Position numbers and translations under genes: made by a program. The notes under the pieces were generated by a model. It saw only the letters and a program-made list of their open reading frames with translations, was not told where the DNA came from and made no database searches. From NCBI GenBank assembly GCA_013398015.1, contig VZRR01004499.1, positions 301,611 to 365,610 of the forward strand: a stretch of 64,000 nucleotides of DNA, written 5' to 3'. This stretch comes from Oreocharis arfaki. Its lineage: Eukaryota; Chordata; Aves; Passeriformes; Paramythiidae. Shown piece by piece: positions 26,786 through 39,300 of this stretch (position 1 is its first letter; the number at the start of each line of letters is the position of its first letter).

Positions 26786-29700
26786 TTATTTTGCCTTACA
26801 CAGGCAGCAAAACCCCCACGTTTTATACTCTGGCCAGTGTGTCTAAAGAAATATGTATTATTTTGCTTACATTTTTTTACTTCTCCAGGACTTAAAGTTC
26901 TTGTGACAGGAGACACTCTTATAATTGGTTTGTTATTCTGCGTGCTGTTGTCTGCTTCTTCCTGCGTCTCACTGAAGATGTTCTCTGGAACTGCCTTCTC
27001 AGCCACCAGTTTTTTGTTGTAGAGACTGCCTTGAATTTGGACCACCTAGTCAAAAGATATAGTAGAGGGGGAGAAAACTGTGATCATGCAAGCTTTTTCC
27101 GTATGAGAAAGAAACCTGGCTGTAATAATTAATTCTTAGTGATAATGGTGTTCAAGACACTTGGTCTGGCACTTGAAATGCGTTTTTAGGTGCCACTTTA
27201 AAGGAAAGGAGCAGTCAGAAGTGAAATGCCTCTATCCCTCTGGATCAGGAGGAAATTGTTTGTAACAGGGTAATGTTCTCTGCTTACGTACCTAGTCTAC
27301 CGTAGCCAATTTTTTTCTAGCAAGCTTTGGGAAATTTGTTAGGGTTTCCAGATGCTTCCTTTTTCAAAATCACTCCTTCCTAGTTTCTGTTGTTGGTTGT
27401 GTTCTGTTGGTCTATATTTGGAATTTGCTTTTGTTTCTCTTCACCTTCTACACTACAGGTTTGGGATTTTTTCCTGTCTTCTCTTCTCCTCTCCTGTCCA
27501 GTTTTGGGTGGAGTTTTTTGTTTTGTTTTCTTACTCCTTTTCTGCGGTTTACCTAACTCTTGCCACTTCTCTTTTTTCCGCTGAGCATACCTTGCTAGGT
27601 TGATTTCCTGTTGTCTTGGCTAAACCACACATGTCACTGCAGCCCTAGCTACTCCTTATGACAGTCCAATAAAACAAAAAGAGCTTAGGCCCCAGAGTGC
27701 TGTTTCAGAGTGCCCAGAGATGCCATTTCTGTCAGTACCTTCTGCCAGTGGTGGCTTCCACAAAAAACATGAGAAAAATGTAGTAGCTGCCGTCTACAGA
27801 TGCACAATGTGACTGAGCAAAGCTCGGTGCTATTACTGTTTCTTTTCAGGAAGGTTTCGTTGACAAGACTAGAATTTTCCTTGTGTTAAAAGCCCATCTT
27901 TCAGTTTGGGAAGACACCCAGAGTAGCTTCCTGATGATTGTTCTGTAGCCCATTATCCAGGCTTTATCAAAACCAGCTGCTGTTACAGACTCTTTAAAGA
28001 ACGGTGAGACTTTGATAAGGTAATATTCAGCATGGCAAACAGCTGTGTAAATCTGCAAGAAGAGCTAAATGAAGGAGGCAATGAAAAATATTTATGCTAA
28101 TGAGGTTTTCTACACCAATTAAGTCCTCAGAAAGAAGTTGATGTGATATTTGTGACTTGTCACAAATATGCAGCCTGAAATCACTTCTTCTAAAACCTCT
28201 ACGTTTCCATCTGTTTAAGTATCTGCTGTACAATCTTTCCCCATTTTTGTATAAGTGGATTTCAGTCTTCCGTACATGACCATTCAAAAAATACCGTGAA
28301 GGCTTTCTCCTCAAGTTGTCATCTGAAGGCAGAGGAACAGGAAAGCTCCTTTATCATTGACTGAAAAATTGCCAATACATATTACTGTAACCTCTGTGCT
28401 TAACTAGAACTACTATATTTACATTTTTCAAATGTTGGCAAGTCTTCTTAGGAGAAGATTTGCCAATATAAGGTGAAATACTACTTCTGGGAGGTTCTAC
28501 CTGTTTCAAACTGAAGACCTTGGTCTGAAACCATTCTCTTAGATTTGACCAATCATCATAATGTTTTTTTCAAAACCTTTCAAATCCTGCCTTACAAACT
28601 ATACCTCCTCTGGTTTTTTTTCTGCCAGGAGAAACAAAGTAACTATTGTAGCTTCAAGAAGACAGTGTTGCAGAAGAGTGTGTAAAAGCGATCATTTCTT
28701 GTTCTGTTTTTTCCCTCCTTTTCCCTTTTTGTTAGTTGCATGAACTAGGTAGTGAAAGCCAACTGCAGTAGGTGAGCAAGGAATTGTAATCTCCTTCACC
28801 CTTGTGAGGTTTGGTGCTAGCAAACCAGGAGGAGAATGGCAAGGTAGTAATAGAAAATTCTGCTGTGTTTGTTTACTTGGGGATTAACCAAGCTTGCATG
28901 TCCTCAGAATGCTGAAGTACTGATTGCACTACTGGGAATGTGTTTATATTATTGGATGTGTCTGAAGGGCCTTGTCATGTTTTCAGGATGATAAAAGATT
29001 TTAAGTGCCCATCTGCAGTGCTCTGCTAAAAAGAATAATTTTGTTAATCAGGCCCTGTGCAGTTAATTACAATAAATTCTTTTTGTAAACTACCAGGCAA
29101 TTCTGAAAGGAGTATATCTGAGCAAATTGTGATTCGTCTGATAGTTTGAATTTTTTTTTCAGTCAGCTAGGTTGACAGAGCTAGAGGAAATGTTTCTTGA
29201 AGAAGTCAACCCTTTCTATCATTAATTGTATCATTCTACCAATCTACAGTAGAGAAACTTTCACTGAGATGGTAGTGGCATAGACATGATTTGTCATACA
29301 TAGCAATGCAGCATTTGGAAGCATCTCAGTATGCTGCAGTTGGATGCATGGTTTCTCAAGCTTAGCCTCCCTTTGTGCTAATGTGTTACATGGACTTAAA
29401 TTCTGCAATGAGATTGCCATGCAATTGAACAGGAGAAGGCAGAGATGGCTTCTGTTCCAAGTTCTGTAACACCATGCTTTTTGTCAATGTATGGAGTTGA
29501 CAGCTAGTGCTACTTTCTTCAGAGATCTCCTGTTCAGTACTGTGGGGACTTGAAGTAACTACAAGCCCTTCCATTAAACTGAGAACTTGAAGGAGAAGAT
29601 TGTATTATAACTAGTAATATTCACTGTATTGTTACAGAAGCTGAATCCTGTAAGGAAAACCTGGGTATTATTTTAACATAATACCATAGTTAACCTTCCT

Positions 29701-29992
29701 CATGTTCTTCACTATGTGATGGAATGCTGTGTTGTGTGCCTCCTTCCCCAATAATAAAGTTTTCAAATTTGAAATAAAGATTTCCTACCCATAAAGTGGA
29801 GGTTTTATGCAGACAAGAAAAATCTGTTTGCAAAATTCAGGTTGAGTTGTGCTGCAGATAACGTCCTACTGTGTGTGTGCAGTTTTTTATCAGTGCCATA
29901 TAGAACTGTTGTCACAGATTTACTCATGTGGTTTACTTATGAGTTTCAAAAATAAGGTTTTTTGTGTTAATACTGTTTTTTCTCTGTTTCAG
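26786..29992. other. MLLT3 intron immediately upstream of exon 3
   Basis: No gene or interspersed repeat was recognised. A strongly pyrimidine-rich stretch occupies about 27340-27600. The final 30 bases hold the polypyrimidine tract and acceptor of exon 3. Confidence 0.6.
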
Positions 29993-30075
29993 TGTGCAAG
30001 GACCCACCCTACAAAGTTGAAGAATCTGGATATGCTGGTTTTATTTTACCAATTGAGGTTTACTTCAAAAACAAG
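29993..30075 (+). CDS. MLLT3: MLLT3 (AF9) exon 3, YEATS domain, middle part
   Basis: This exon encodes the centre of the YEATS domain, which in AF9 binds acylated (acetyl, crotonyl) histone H3 lysines and helps recruit P-TEFb/super elongation complex and DOT1L in the nucleus. The 83 nt translate, after two bases that complete a split codon, to 27 residues starting CKDPPYKVEE and ending EVYFKNK. These are identical to human AF9 about 66-92 as I know it. The SGYAGF loop is intact, including the cage residues corresponding to Tyr78 and Phe81. The acceptor is a strong pyrimidine run ending tttcag at 29992 and the donor is AAG|gtatgg at 30076. The upstream intron is phase 1, which agrees with a G contributed by the previous exon to make Val. 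The previous exon (start codon, Phe28, His56) was not found in the window. ENL is the alternative family member, but the downstream linker sequence favours MLLT3. Confidence 0.97.
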
Positions 30076-30253
30076 GTATGGAATCTCATGGTTTTTTTAA
30101 GAAAAAAAAATCATGTGGAAGTGAGAGTTTTTTTAAGTTTTGAAGTTTAGTTTGTAAACTTGGTTAAGAATTAGATTTAAAGGTATCTTTACCTATGCTG
30201 TTTCTCAAACCAAGATTACTGTAACATTTAGAAATGTGTAATTGTATTTCACA

Positions 30254-31203
30254 GAATCACAGAATGGGGCAGGTTGGAAGAGAACAGAGGGGATCGTCTG
30301 GTCGAACCTCCCTGCTCAAGCAGTGTTATCCCAAATTTGCCCAGGATTGTGTTCAGACAGTTCTTGAGTATCCCCAATGAGGGAGATGCTACAGCCTCTC
30401 TGGACAATCTGTTCTGGTGCTCGGTCACTGCACTGTAAAGAATTTCCTCCTCATGTTCAGGTGAAGCTTCCTGTGCGTCAGTTTGTTGATGACTCTTGTC
30501 TTACTGCTCGGCACAACCAAGCAGAGCCTGGCTCCATCCACTGACACCCCCATTCAGATACTTGTAAACAGTAAGCTCCCTCAAAGTTGTCTCTTCTCAA
30601 GGCTGAAGAGGCCCAATTCTCTCAGCCTTTCCTCCTAAAAGAGATTCTCTCATCATTTTTGTCACCCTCTGCTGGGCCTGCTCCAGCAGCTCCATGTCTC
30701 TCTTGCCCTGAGGAGCCCAGAACTGGACACAGCACCCCAGATGTGCCTCACCAGGGCTGAGTAGAGGGGCAGGATCACCTCCCTCGGCCTGTTAGCAATG
30801 CTCTTCCTGATGCACCCCAGGACACCATTGGCCTTCTTGGCCACCAGGGCACACAGCTGGCTCATGGACAGCTGGCTGTCCACCAGCACCCCCAGGTCCT
30901 TCTCTGCAGAGCTGCTTCCCAGCAGATCAGCCCCCAGCCTGTGCTGGTGCCTGGGGTTATTCCTCCCCAAGTGCAGGACCCTGCATTTGCCTTTGCTGAA
31001 TTTCAGACAGTTCTTCTCTGCCCATCTCTCCACCCTGTTGAGGCCATTCTGAGGGGCTGCACAGCCCTCTGGGGTACTGGGCCCTGCTCCCAGCTCTGTG
31101 TCATCAATGAACTTGCTGAGGAGGCATCTGCCCCTTTGTCCAGGTCACTGATGGAGAAGTTAAACAATATTGCACCCAGTATTGACTCGTGGTGGACAGT
31201 ATT
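30254..31203 (-). mobile_element. CR1 LINE fragment, about 0.95 kb, - strand
   Basis: The 3' end (reverse tail tcacagaatcacagaatgg) lies at 30254 and the 5' truncation point near 31203. On the minus strand the ORF2 C-terminal frame is readable for 123 codons (31033 to 30662): WAEKNCLKFSKGKCRVLHLG, RLGADLLGSSSAEKDLGV and REVILPLYSALVRHIW. This is the end of the reverse-transcriptase protein, followed by the usual CR1 3' UTR. It is the least decayed transposon of the window. It begins only about 180 bases after the donor of exon 3, so it has stayed within a short distance of a constitutive coding exon without being removed. Its subfamily matches the + copy at 21822-22478. Confidence 0.96.
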
Positions 31204-34200
31204 TAGTAGATAACTGTGAAATTAAAATTGCCTTATTAAAAAAGAGAAGTGTAATATAATGATTCAGAAGAATTACTAGTCCTGCTAAAAAGTGGACAGA
31301 CTTTAAAAAATGCTTGAAGAAGTTAAGAGCCACTTACACTTGAGGAAAGGACACCAGTCTTGATTATGCTGATGACATAATGAACTCGTTTTTCTATTTT
31401 AGTATTACAAATCTTTATAATTGGTTCAGGTTTTGATCCTTTAAAACAGTCTTTTTTAAAATCTTGTATCCTTTGTCTGTTAAAAAGCATTCTTTTAGAC
31501 TGCATGTGAGTACTTGTTATATTCAACATTACCAGGCTCAAACCAAACCCCGTGCCATTCTACAAAGCTTATGTTATTGTGATGCCTCACATTCTAAGTA
31601 CTTACTGGGAGTCTCTCAGACAGCAAATACAGAGGTTTTCTTTAATTGTACATAACGGGGTCTGCATTACTCATAACTAGTTCAGATAAAAATAACTGGA
31701 TTTCTGTGAAATTAGAGTAAAATCTTGCAAAGTTTAATGTACACTACCTTAATATCCAAGGTTATTTAGGTTCCCTTTATATGTCATGTGTCTTGGTGGA
31801 GCTGTTATGATGCCTAATGTGATTCAAAGATACCCGTGTGTTTCTATTACCAAGATGTAGTTTGAAATTATATTTTAATCAAGTCAACATTACATCTTTA
31901 ACGTGTTGAATGCTTGGTGAAAGACTAAAACAGAAAGAAAATAGAAATGCATAATAGAAGACTTTTTCTGGAACCCTGATCACTTAAAATTTCTTTTGGG
32001 GTCAGCTATGTGTGCCTTCAAGTATGTATTCCAGTATTCTTTTATCTTTCACAGAAAGCCCTGTTAAGGTGTGAGGTGTGGATAATTCTGCTCAGGCACT
32101 TTGGAAGTTGTAGGTTTTGAACAGGTAATTCTGACATGTTCCCTGTATCAATCTGTGAAGAGCAGATCTTGATTTACCCTGTTTGCTGTTGGAAATGAAA
32201 CAGAACTACCTCAGTGAGTTGATTGTATTTTTGGTATGCTTTTTAGCCCTGTTTCTATTAGGGAAGATGTTTTGATTCATTCAGGAAATCTAATGAAAAG
32301 CAGCCCAGTCTCTTCAACTCATCTATTAAATGCTCATCCCACAGACAAAGCAGAAGACAGTGAGTCAATCATTGAGCATCTCTACAGAAAACTTCCTGCC
32401 CAACACTTCTCTTTTTGATTTCCACTCAGACTTGTGTCTGCTTTTTCCTCACTGTGGAGACTGCTAGTCTCAGGTGCTCCCCAGCAGAAGCTGTGGCTTA
32501 GACTGAGATGGAGAGGACAGCAGTGATTACAACCCTCCTTACCCTCAAGCAACACATGGAATTAGGAAGTTTGCCAACATCCCTCACCCCGTTTTGGTGT
32601 CATGGAAAACAACAAGCAGCAGTTGGACTGTGAGTCGGTTAGTCCCTCACACAGCTGCAGCAGCATGCCCTTCCCTGGGGTGGGTGCAATACAAAGGAAG
32701 AGTGGCACAAAAATTGAGCTGGCAAATTACTACTTTCTTCTGGCTCAGCTGCTCTTTCCCCTCAAGGCAGTTCACAGGTATTCCAGTACAGAAAAAGAGG
32801 AGATAGACAGAAAGAGGAAGAAGAGACATATCATCATCATTTATTAAAGCAGACTGCTGATCAATTTCTGATTCAGAAAATACCCTCATGGACAGAGAAA
32901 GGAGGGGTACAGGAAACCACCTGGACCACAGAGGATTAAAGGGTTCCCGTTCCCAGGACTAAACAGAAATTAGTAGAAGATTTGATAGGTATTTCACCAT
33001 GATAGAAAAATAGTCCAAGCTTGAAAGGGTTACAGAAATTACAACCAACCCTTGCTCCCAAATTCAGCAACTATAGTTGCTAACTATAGCAGGCTATAGT
33101 TAGTCATTGAGATGAAGTCCTTAAAAATGCTTTTAGGTCAAAGACTGCTACTCTGGAAAATGCAGCCCACATAGAATAAGTCTCATAAACTGCAGCACAT
33201 TCTGTCTTCCCTGTTTTGAAATAATGGCAGTGCAGTGGTACTGGTGGTCTTTTGTATAGTAAGTCTGCTTTTTAATCACTGGTTATGTTCATCTGACTTT
33301 CCACAAAATTGTTTGAAGACTACCATTTATGTATTATTGCAGCTTGGCTTTTATGGCAAAGCTGCTGGTACCAACTTGTTGCCTATAGCAACACTGCAGT
33401 TTTCTAAGCAGACCAGGGAATGAATTACTTCCATTTTTTTTCTGCATGAAATCATGTTAATATTTCTAACAACAAGAAATGTCATCCATGCTTGCCTTTG
33501 AAAATTATCTGTCATTTCCATGAACTATGACAGAACTATGAAAATAGTCCATCTAGGGGAACTGCTTTCTTTTGTCTTCAGAAACAGACCACTGCAAGCC
33601 TTTTAGTTCAGGTCCTCTTTTATTGTTTCTTCTCCAAGTCTAGAGATGGGACAGATTAGGATGTCCCTTGTCTGTGTTTGAAGCCTCTGATTTAACTTTT
33701 AGAATAACTGAAATTTCTGTGCTTTCTGTTCTTCCCATACTTAGAATCCTGAATCAAAATTCAACATGGTTAAAGTGAATTTTTAAAGCATCTGTCTCTG
33801 AACAGAGCGTGTATTTTGATTACATGCAGTGTTGGATAGGTGCTAAGGTTTTGCTCTATCTCTTCATACTCTTCCCTCATGGTTCCCTTTTTACTGGAAC
33901 TATTTTTCAAGTTGACTTTTTATTTTTGTTCTTTTCTAAGGCTTGATTTTGTGACTTCCATTGCACATCAGAACCTTTGGAGAGAAGGCTCCTTAACAGC
34001 ATCTTAAAACAGCACTTAATGCACACAGAGCTTCTAGAAGGGCTGTGTAAATGTATAACACAAAATGCACTCCGTTTGTAATACCAGATAGAAGATACTG
34101 ACGTCTGTTTGATGCCACCAGTGTCGTTTTTCAGCTGGGGCTTTCTCAGGGCACTGGTGATTTCTCCCAAGATAAATTTGCCTTTTCTGGTTTTTCTCTT

Positions 34201-34854
34201 TCCGTATTGGTACAGGGAACATTCAATTTCATTTTTTTCACTCCAGTGGCAAAGAATTTTAATTGCTTGAAAGTTCTGGTGGAACAGTTGAAATCTATCT
34301 GACCACACTTGTTCAAGACAATGAAGTTTCTTTAAGAAATGAGCAGACCCCAAAAGTAGGAGATCACATATAGTTGGCTGCACCAGATTCATACTTTCCC
34401 CTTTCTATAACTTGTGAAGAAAACAATAGTTTGGCTTCAGCGGAGGAATTTGCGTTCAAAACTTACTGCATTGTCTTCGGTACTCTCTAGGGCTCAAAAA
34501 TGTGATTGTGTTTTTGACTGAGTTACCTTGTGTCAGCTGAATCATGGTACATGCCTATATGCCTATCTGTAGCCTGGGCCAAACATGACTTAACCGTGTC
34601 AATTAAGCCTTGTCAGGATTTCATGAAATTCATGCATTTTACCTTGTGTTATCATGGGCTGATAGGAGCTTTTCAGATTTTCTAAATTACTGCAGCTCAA
34701 CTGATGCTTGGTAAATTCCTTGTGTGTCTGAGAATACAGAATAGTTAAAAATTATGTAATTTTAATTTTAGTTGACAGTGTTTGTGTAGCCTTTGTTTTC
34801 AACTTAGTTAGTTTTGGTGCTAGATGTTTCTATCTGGTTATTTTCAACCCTCAG
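31204..34854. other. Remainder of MLLT3 intron 3
   Basis: Intronic sequence without recognisable repeats. A moderately GC-rich piece at 32430-32950 and ORFs at 33907-34392 (minus, 161 codons) and 32594-32889 have no recognisable domain. A perfect 10-bp inverted repeat is at 33080-33103. The end carries the exon 4 acceptor. Confidence 0.6.
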
Positions 34855-34998
34855 GAAGAACCTAAGAAAGTTCGATTTGACTATGACTTATTCCTGCACC
34901 TTGAAGGCCACCCACCTGTAAATCACCTCCGCTGTGAAAAGCTCACATTCAACAACCCAACAGAGGAATTCAGAAGAAAGCTGCTAAAGGCAGGAGGG
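34855..34998 (+). CDS. MLLT3: MLLT3 (AF9) exon 4, YEATS domain, C-terminal part
   Basis: This exon completes the YEATS domain. Its 144 nt give exactly 48 codons, phase 0 at both ends, starting EEPKKVRFDYDLF and ending RRKLLKAGG. It corresponds to human AF9 about 93-140. The aspartate of FDYD matches Asp103, which contacts the histone H3 backbone. Two conservative differences from the human protein as I remember it are Lys for Arg after EEP and Glu for Asp in PTEEF. The acceptor ends accctcag at 34854 and the donor is GGG|gtgagt at 34999. In frame it joins the 47074 exon and also, equally, the 54984 exon, so skipping of the middle exon would keep the reading frame. Exon 3 lies 4,779 bases upstream. 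Confidence 0.97.
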
Positions 34999-35484
34999 GT
35001 GAGTCTTGCACCCATGTCAAAAGCCACCACAATAAAGATGTTGCTGCTTGTTGCTGGTGCATGATTACTATATGAGAAAGACTGACCTAACTGTGAAACT
35101 AAGTAAAGTGTTTTTGTGATTAACGTCACACAGGAGCTTGGTACATATCTTTAAGTGGAATGGGTGAACAAATTATCATGTGCCTTCCTTAATTACATGA
35201 TACTGTGATGGAAGTAATAAGAAAATAAAGTGTCTCTCATTGAAAGAGAAATGGTTCTATATTAAGCAGAATGAATTCAGTAGTTTTAAGGTAGAACAAG
35301 TCAAAACTCGTAACTATAAACAAACCTGCTTAAATTTATGTAATATGTTACACAGTCTGAATCAGAAAAATGTACCGACTTCTTTATGTGTTGCAGGAAT
35401 TAAGTGACGTGAAAAAGCCAAAGGGCAATTTGCCCATTTGGAGGGATGAGAGGGCCCAAAAGGCCAAACCTTTAGGTTTATTCT
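34999..35484. other. Start of MLLT3 intron 4
   Basis: Donor gtgagt at 34999, then AT-rich intron. No gene or repeat was seen. Confidence 0.65.
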
Positions 35485-36149
35485 TTGTCTGTTGGGGGAA
35501 ACTGTTCTGCTGTTTCACACAATGACAGCATAATTCATTCTGTCGGGGACTGTCAGAGGCTCAGCCCTGGGGTCTGCTCAGGACTTCACCCCTCCTTGCT
35601 GGGGTGTGAAACTCCCCCTGGTCTTGGCTCCACTGCTGGGCCATCTTCATGGGCCCGAGCCTCTCCTGTGTCAGGTTGGGCTGCTCCCTCTTGCCCTCCT
35701 TCCACACACCACTGTGAAGAGCCTATGTCTTCTGCATTCCCTCTGATCAATGCCATGCTGATGGGAGGAAATGGAGGAGCTATTGGATGCCCTTGAAGCC
35801 ATCCCTCCTTTGACCTGAGCCAGCCCTAGTCCTGTAGCCACTTCTCGCTGCATGAGGTCTCCAGCCCCACAGTCTCAGTAACCTCCTCTCACCTCCCACC
35901 ATTCTGTTGTTGGTGTTTGTGTTAGAGATCTAAACTGTAGGCAGTATGTAGCTAGAGTCTGACAAAAACCAAGCAGAGGGTAGAGGTCTGACCCTCCCCT
36001 GGCTTCCAGGGCTGTGACCACCTCATGGGGCACTGATAGCCATTGTTGCTGCCTGGGCCCTGGCTCAGCTCATAGCCCTCCCATGCCCAGGGCATGCTCC
36101 AGAGCTGTTTTCCAGCCCTAGCCTCACGACTGCAGGGCTCTGCCTTGCT
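35485..36149. repeat. GC-rich block, unidentified, probably repeat-derived
   Basis: This is notably richer in G and C (ccctccttgctggggtg, tgctgcctgggccctgg) than the surrounding intron. It directly adjoins a CR1 piece on its right side. A 103-codon + ORF starts at 35485 but has no recognisable domain. It could be an old, unrecognised CR1 3' region or a different family. I cannot name it. Confidence 0.35.
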
Positions 36150-36365
36150 GGGGCAGTACTTAGTATTTGGCATTTGTCCTCACTGTATTTCATGAGGCTG
36201 CTGTTAACCTATTCGTCCAGTTGTCTGGGTCCCTCATGCAAGCCCTGCTTGCTCTGAAGTGTCAGGTGCTTCACTTCCCAGTTGATTGTTACCTGCAGAC
36301 CTCATGAGTCTGTTTTGCCTCCTTTACCAAGTCGCTGACAGAGACATTAAGAAAGCCTTCATGCT
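36150..36365 (-). mobile_element. CR1-like LINE fragment, diverged, - strand
   Basis: Reversed CR1 ORF2 text is visible: tatttggcatttgtcctc, gtatttcatgaggctgctg, cagttgtctgggtccctc, ttacctgcagacctcatgag and ccaagtcgctgacagagac. It lacks a clear 3' tail of its own. The divergence suggests an old insertion. Confidence 0.65.
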
Positions 36366-39300
36366 GTGAAATTTTAAGTGTTAATGCCAGTGCCTATCTT
36401 TATTTTGAAACAATCATAATAAAAGCGAGTAACCCTTTTTGGTACCTTTAGACAATAGTAGGTTCTGGGTTGAAGATAAGAGGGAGCTAGTGTGACAATC
36501 TTCAGTCTGCTGAAGAGAATCTTTGAAAACAAAGCAAACCAAGTAGCATGTATAGTCTGAAAGACCCTTTTGCCCTCCTGAAGAAGAGAACTGTTACAAC
36601 TGTAGTTATATCAAATAGAAGCATGAGCCGTGTTTTGTGTTTGCATTTATTAGGTGTGAGAGGGTATCCATGTCTGGACAGTGAATTGGCTTTTTAGTGT
36701 GTTTGCAAATAAAACATTGAGATTATATTCTGGAAAACTTTGTGAGCCACTGCTTTAATATTTGTTAACAACAGACTGGATAAGATTAATAAGTTTCACC
36801 ACAAGTGTAATAAATCTAAATTATGCCAGGAGTGACTTTAGGGTTGGGGAAAAATGGTTAAAAAGGTCAAAATAAGAAGCTACCTTTGCATTGCTAGTTT
36901 TCTGTGTCTTTTAATTTTAGTTTTCTTGAGTTAACAAAACCAAAAATGTTGCCTAAGTGTGAACAATAAAATGTGGCATGTTTTGATCAAATTCTTTCCC
37001 TGAATGTATCAGTGTGGTCATTCTTAAAATGCATTCCATCATTGCCTTTTGTCTTCTGGATGCTTCAGACTGCATGGCTTTTTCTTTTCCTCCATTTCCC
37101 CAATTTCTCTGCAAGAAATTAATACCTTCTCATGAAGTTATCAGTGTTTTGTGCATCCCTCTGTGGACTTTGGGACCTGAGAGTTTATCTGATCAGCTTG
37201 GCAGAAATAATGTAATAGCATTCTGTCTGTCTTGTCCCTAAAAGTTTCTGTGAAGGGCTTACATCTCCTGGTGTTGAAAAGCCCAATTACACTTTATGAA
37301 ATGCTGGAAATGGGCTTTTCTTTGACTCCTGTAGAAGCCCTGAAAAGCCAACTTTCCCTTCCAAGTGTGTGAATTCAGTCTTTTGTCTGTTCTACGCAGA
37401 GCATTAACTTACTTGTAATTTCCATGCTTTAGGCTGAGAAAAGCATTTATAGAATAATAAAGTATGAGATGGGGTTTGCACTTACAAATAAGTCAAAACA
37501 ATTAATACTTCTAGCTTATGGCTATGCTCAAGAAAAAAATAACAGTAACAAGTTGCTGAATTTTGGTGGGCAAGGAATCTGGCAAGATAAGGCTCATGTC
37601 CTTCAAAATGAATGAGATACCGTATTAATGTAAAACACTTGAGTGGTAGCGTTGAGTAGAGTCCTTTAACATGGTGGGCTTTTGCTTACAAGCCTTCAAA
37701 GAATCGTCTAAATTGCTTGATTTGTGTACTCCTCAAAATACAGATCTGATTCATTTTTCTCCAGTTGTCTCATTACCTGACTGGCGTGAACTACAAAACA
37801 TTATTATTTCTCATTTGCATAAGCATATGCATATTACAAATATGTTCTTCTGGAGGGAACAGTGCAGGCTCACCTAGTACTTGCATGCTGCCATATTCAG
37901 TATAGGCTTGCCTCTGTGTTTGTTGTTTGCTGCAGATGCCTTGAATTATCTCTTGGATGCTCTCAACACCCCTTTTCGCTCACACATATATCTTGTGGCA
38001 TCCAAAATGTGAACTAGACAAAGTTATTTGCTACAGCCACTGTTCTTCTGTCTTTGAGGCTAAGAAAGTTTTGTTACCCTTCTCCATCCTTCGTGTCCAG
38101 TAAGGGATACTGGCTATCCTGTAGCTCACTGAGAGAGTAAGAGTAACACTAGGATGTCAGAAATAATTAAGAAGTCAGAACTCAGCTGTAGTACAGCTTT
38201 GCAGTGCCACTGTGGCCACTTTAGTTAAGGCAAACAGGACGTTTTGGGTGGTATCAATCATGTAGATTAGCTCTGTGGAATATTTGTATCTTAGCATTTT
38301 ATTTGATATCACCAGAATTGAAGCATACATGTGCAGTCTTTATTAGGAGGTCACCAACTTGCTGATTTCTTTTCCAAGAGACAATTACATTTTCAGCCCC
38401 TAGAAGAAGGATTTGATTTGGCTTCAGAGATTCTCTAATCAGGACGGTAAATAGAAACCTTTGGTTCAGTCTTAAGCTATATGCAATTGGCAAAATTTTC
38501 CACCTTCAGAAATATATTTTCTATACTGAACTTCCTGCAGCCCCTTGAAAAGATTTAGTTATGCTCAAATCCCTCTCTACCATTCACCTATTTTCAGTTG
38601 GCCTATTCTTGTAATTAAAATAAGAGATTTTTACAGAAACATTTTCAAGAGTACACTGGATAAATTCAACCAAACCATTCATTGTTTATGTTCTATATCT
38701 TTGTATATATATATTCTGAATGACATTCCTGTTAAAAAGGTTTGCTGTGGAAATGATGCCCCTGAGAATTTTTTGCACCATTTACTCAGTGTAGTACCTC
38801 ATTGTCTGTAGCTACCAGGTATACATGTATACTCATGTGAATTAGCAACCTGTTGCTTGAAATCCCTAAGGATAGCCTGGATACAGATGACAACTTTTAG
38901 TTAATCTGTGTCTTACCAAGCAAGTCATCAAGCTGCTGGTAGTGACAGAACTGCATGTATGCAGTCTCCTACACAGCTTATCCGATAGGCACAGCACGAA
39001 ATTATGCTTGAGAGTAGGTACAGTAGGACTAAAGTTTTGATCATGTAAACACGAGTAAGCATTGACCCCTATGTGGTCATTCCTTCCTAGATTTTTCAGT
39101 TACCTTTTGTGATCAGTTTCAGCCTTAAAACATGAGAGGCCCTGAGGAAAAAGAGGTGGCACTCTGATTGCTGAATATAGATTTCAGAAGAGAGATGGCA
39201 CTGGGAAATTATAGTAATTAAGAAAAACCTTCAAATTTGAAGTAGGGGATTTTGAATGTTGAATCCCACAGGAAACACAAATATGGTCTGATTCCATTTA

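Noticed and set aside
1..29992. MLLT3 exons 1-2 (N-terminal YEATS)
   Set aside because: I scanned for sequence encoding the DWMVFVRG and FHLHESFP motifs and did not see it; these exons are presumably upstream of the window.
30662..31033. A host gene encoding a 123-aa protein
   Set aside because: The product is the C-terminal end of the CR1 reverse transcriptase and has no start context of its own.
33907..34392. 161-codon ORF on the - strand
   Set aside because: No family resemblance and odd composition; it sits within MLLT3 intron 3.
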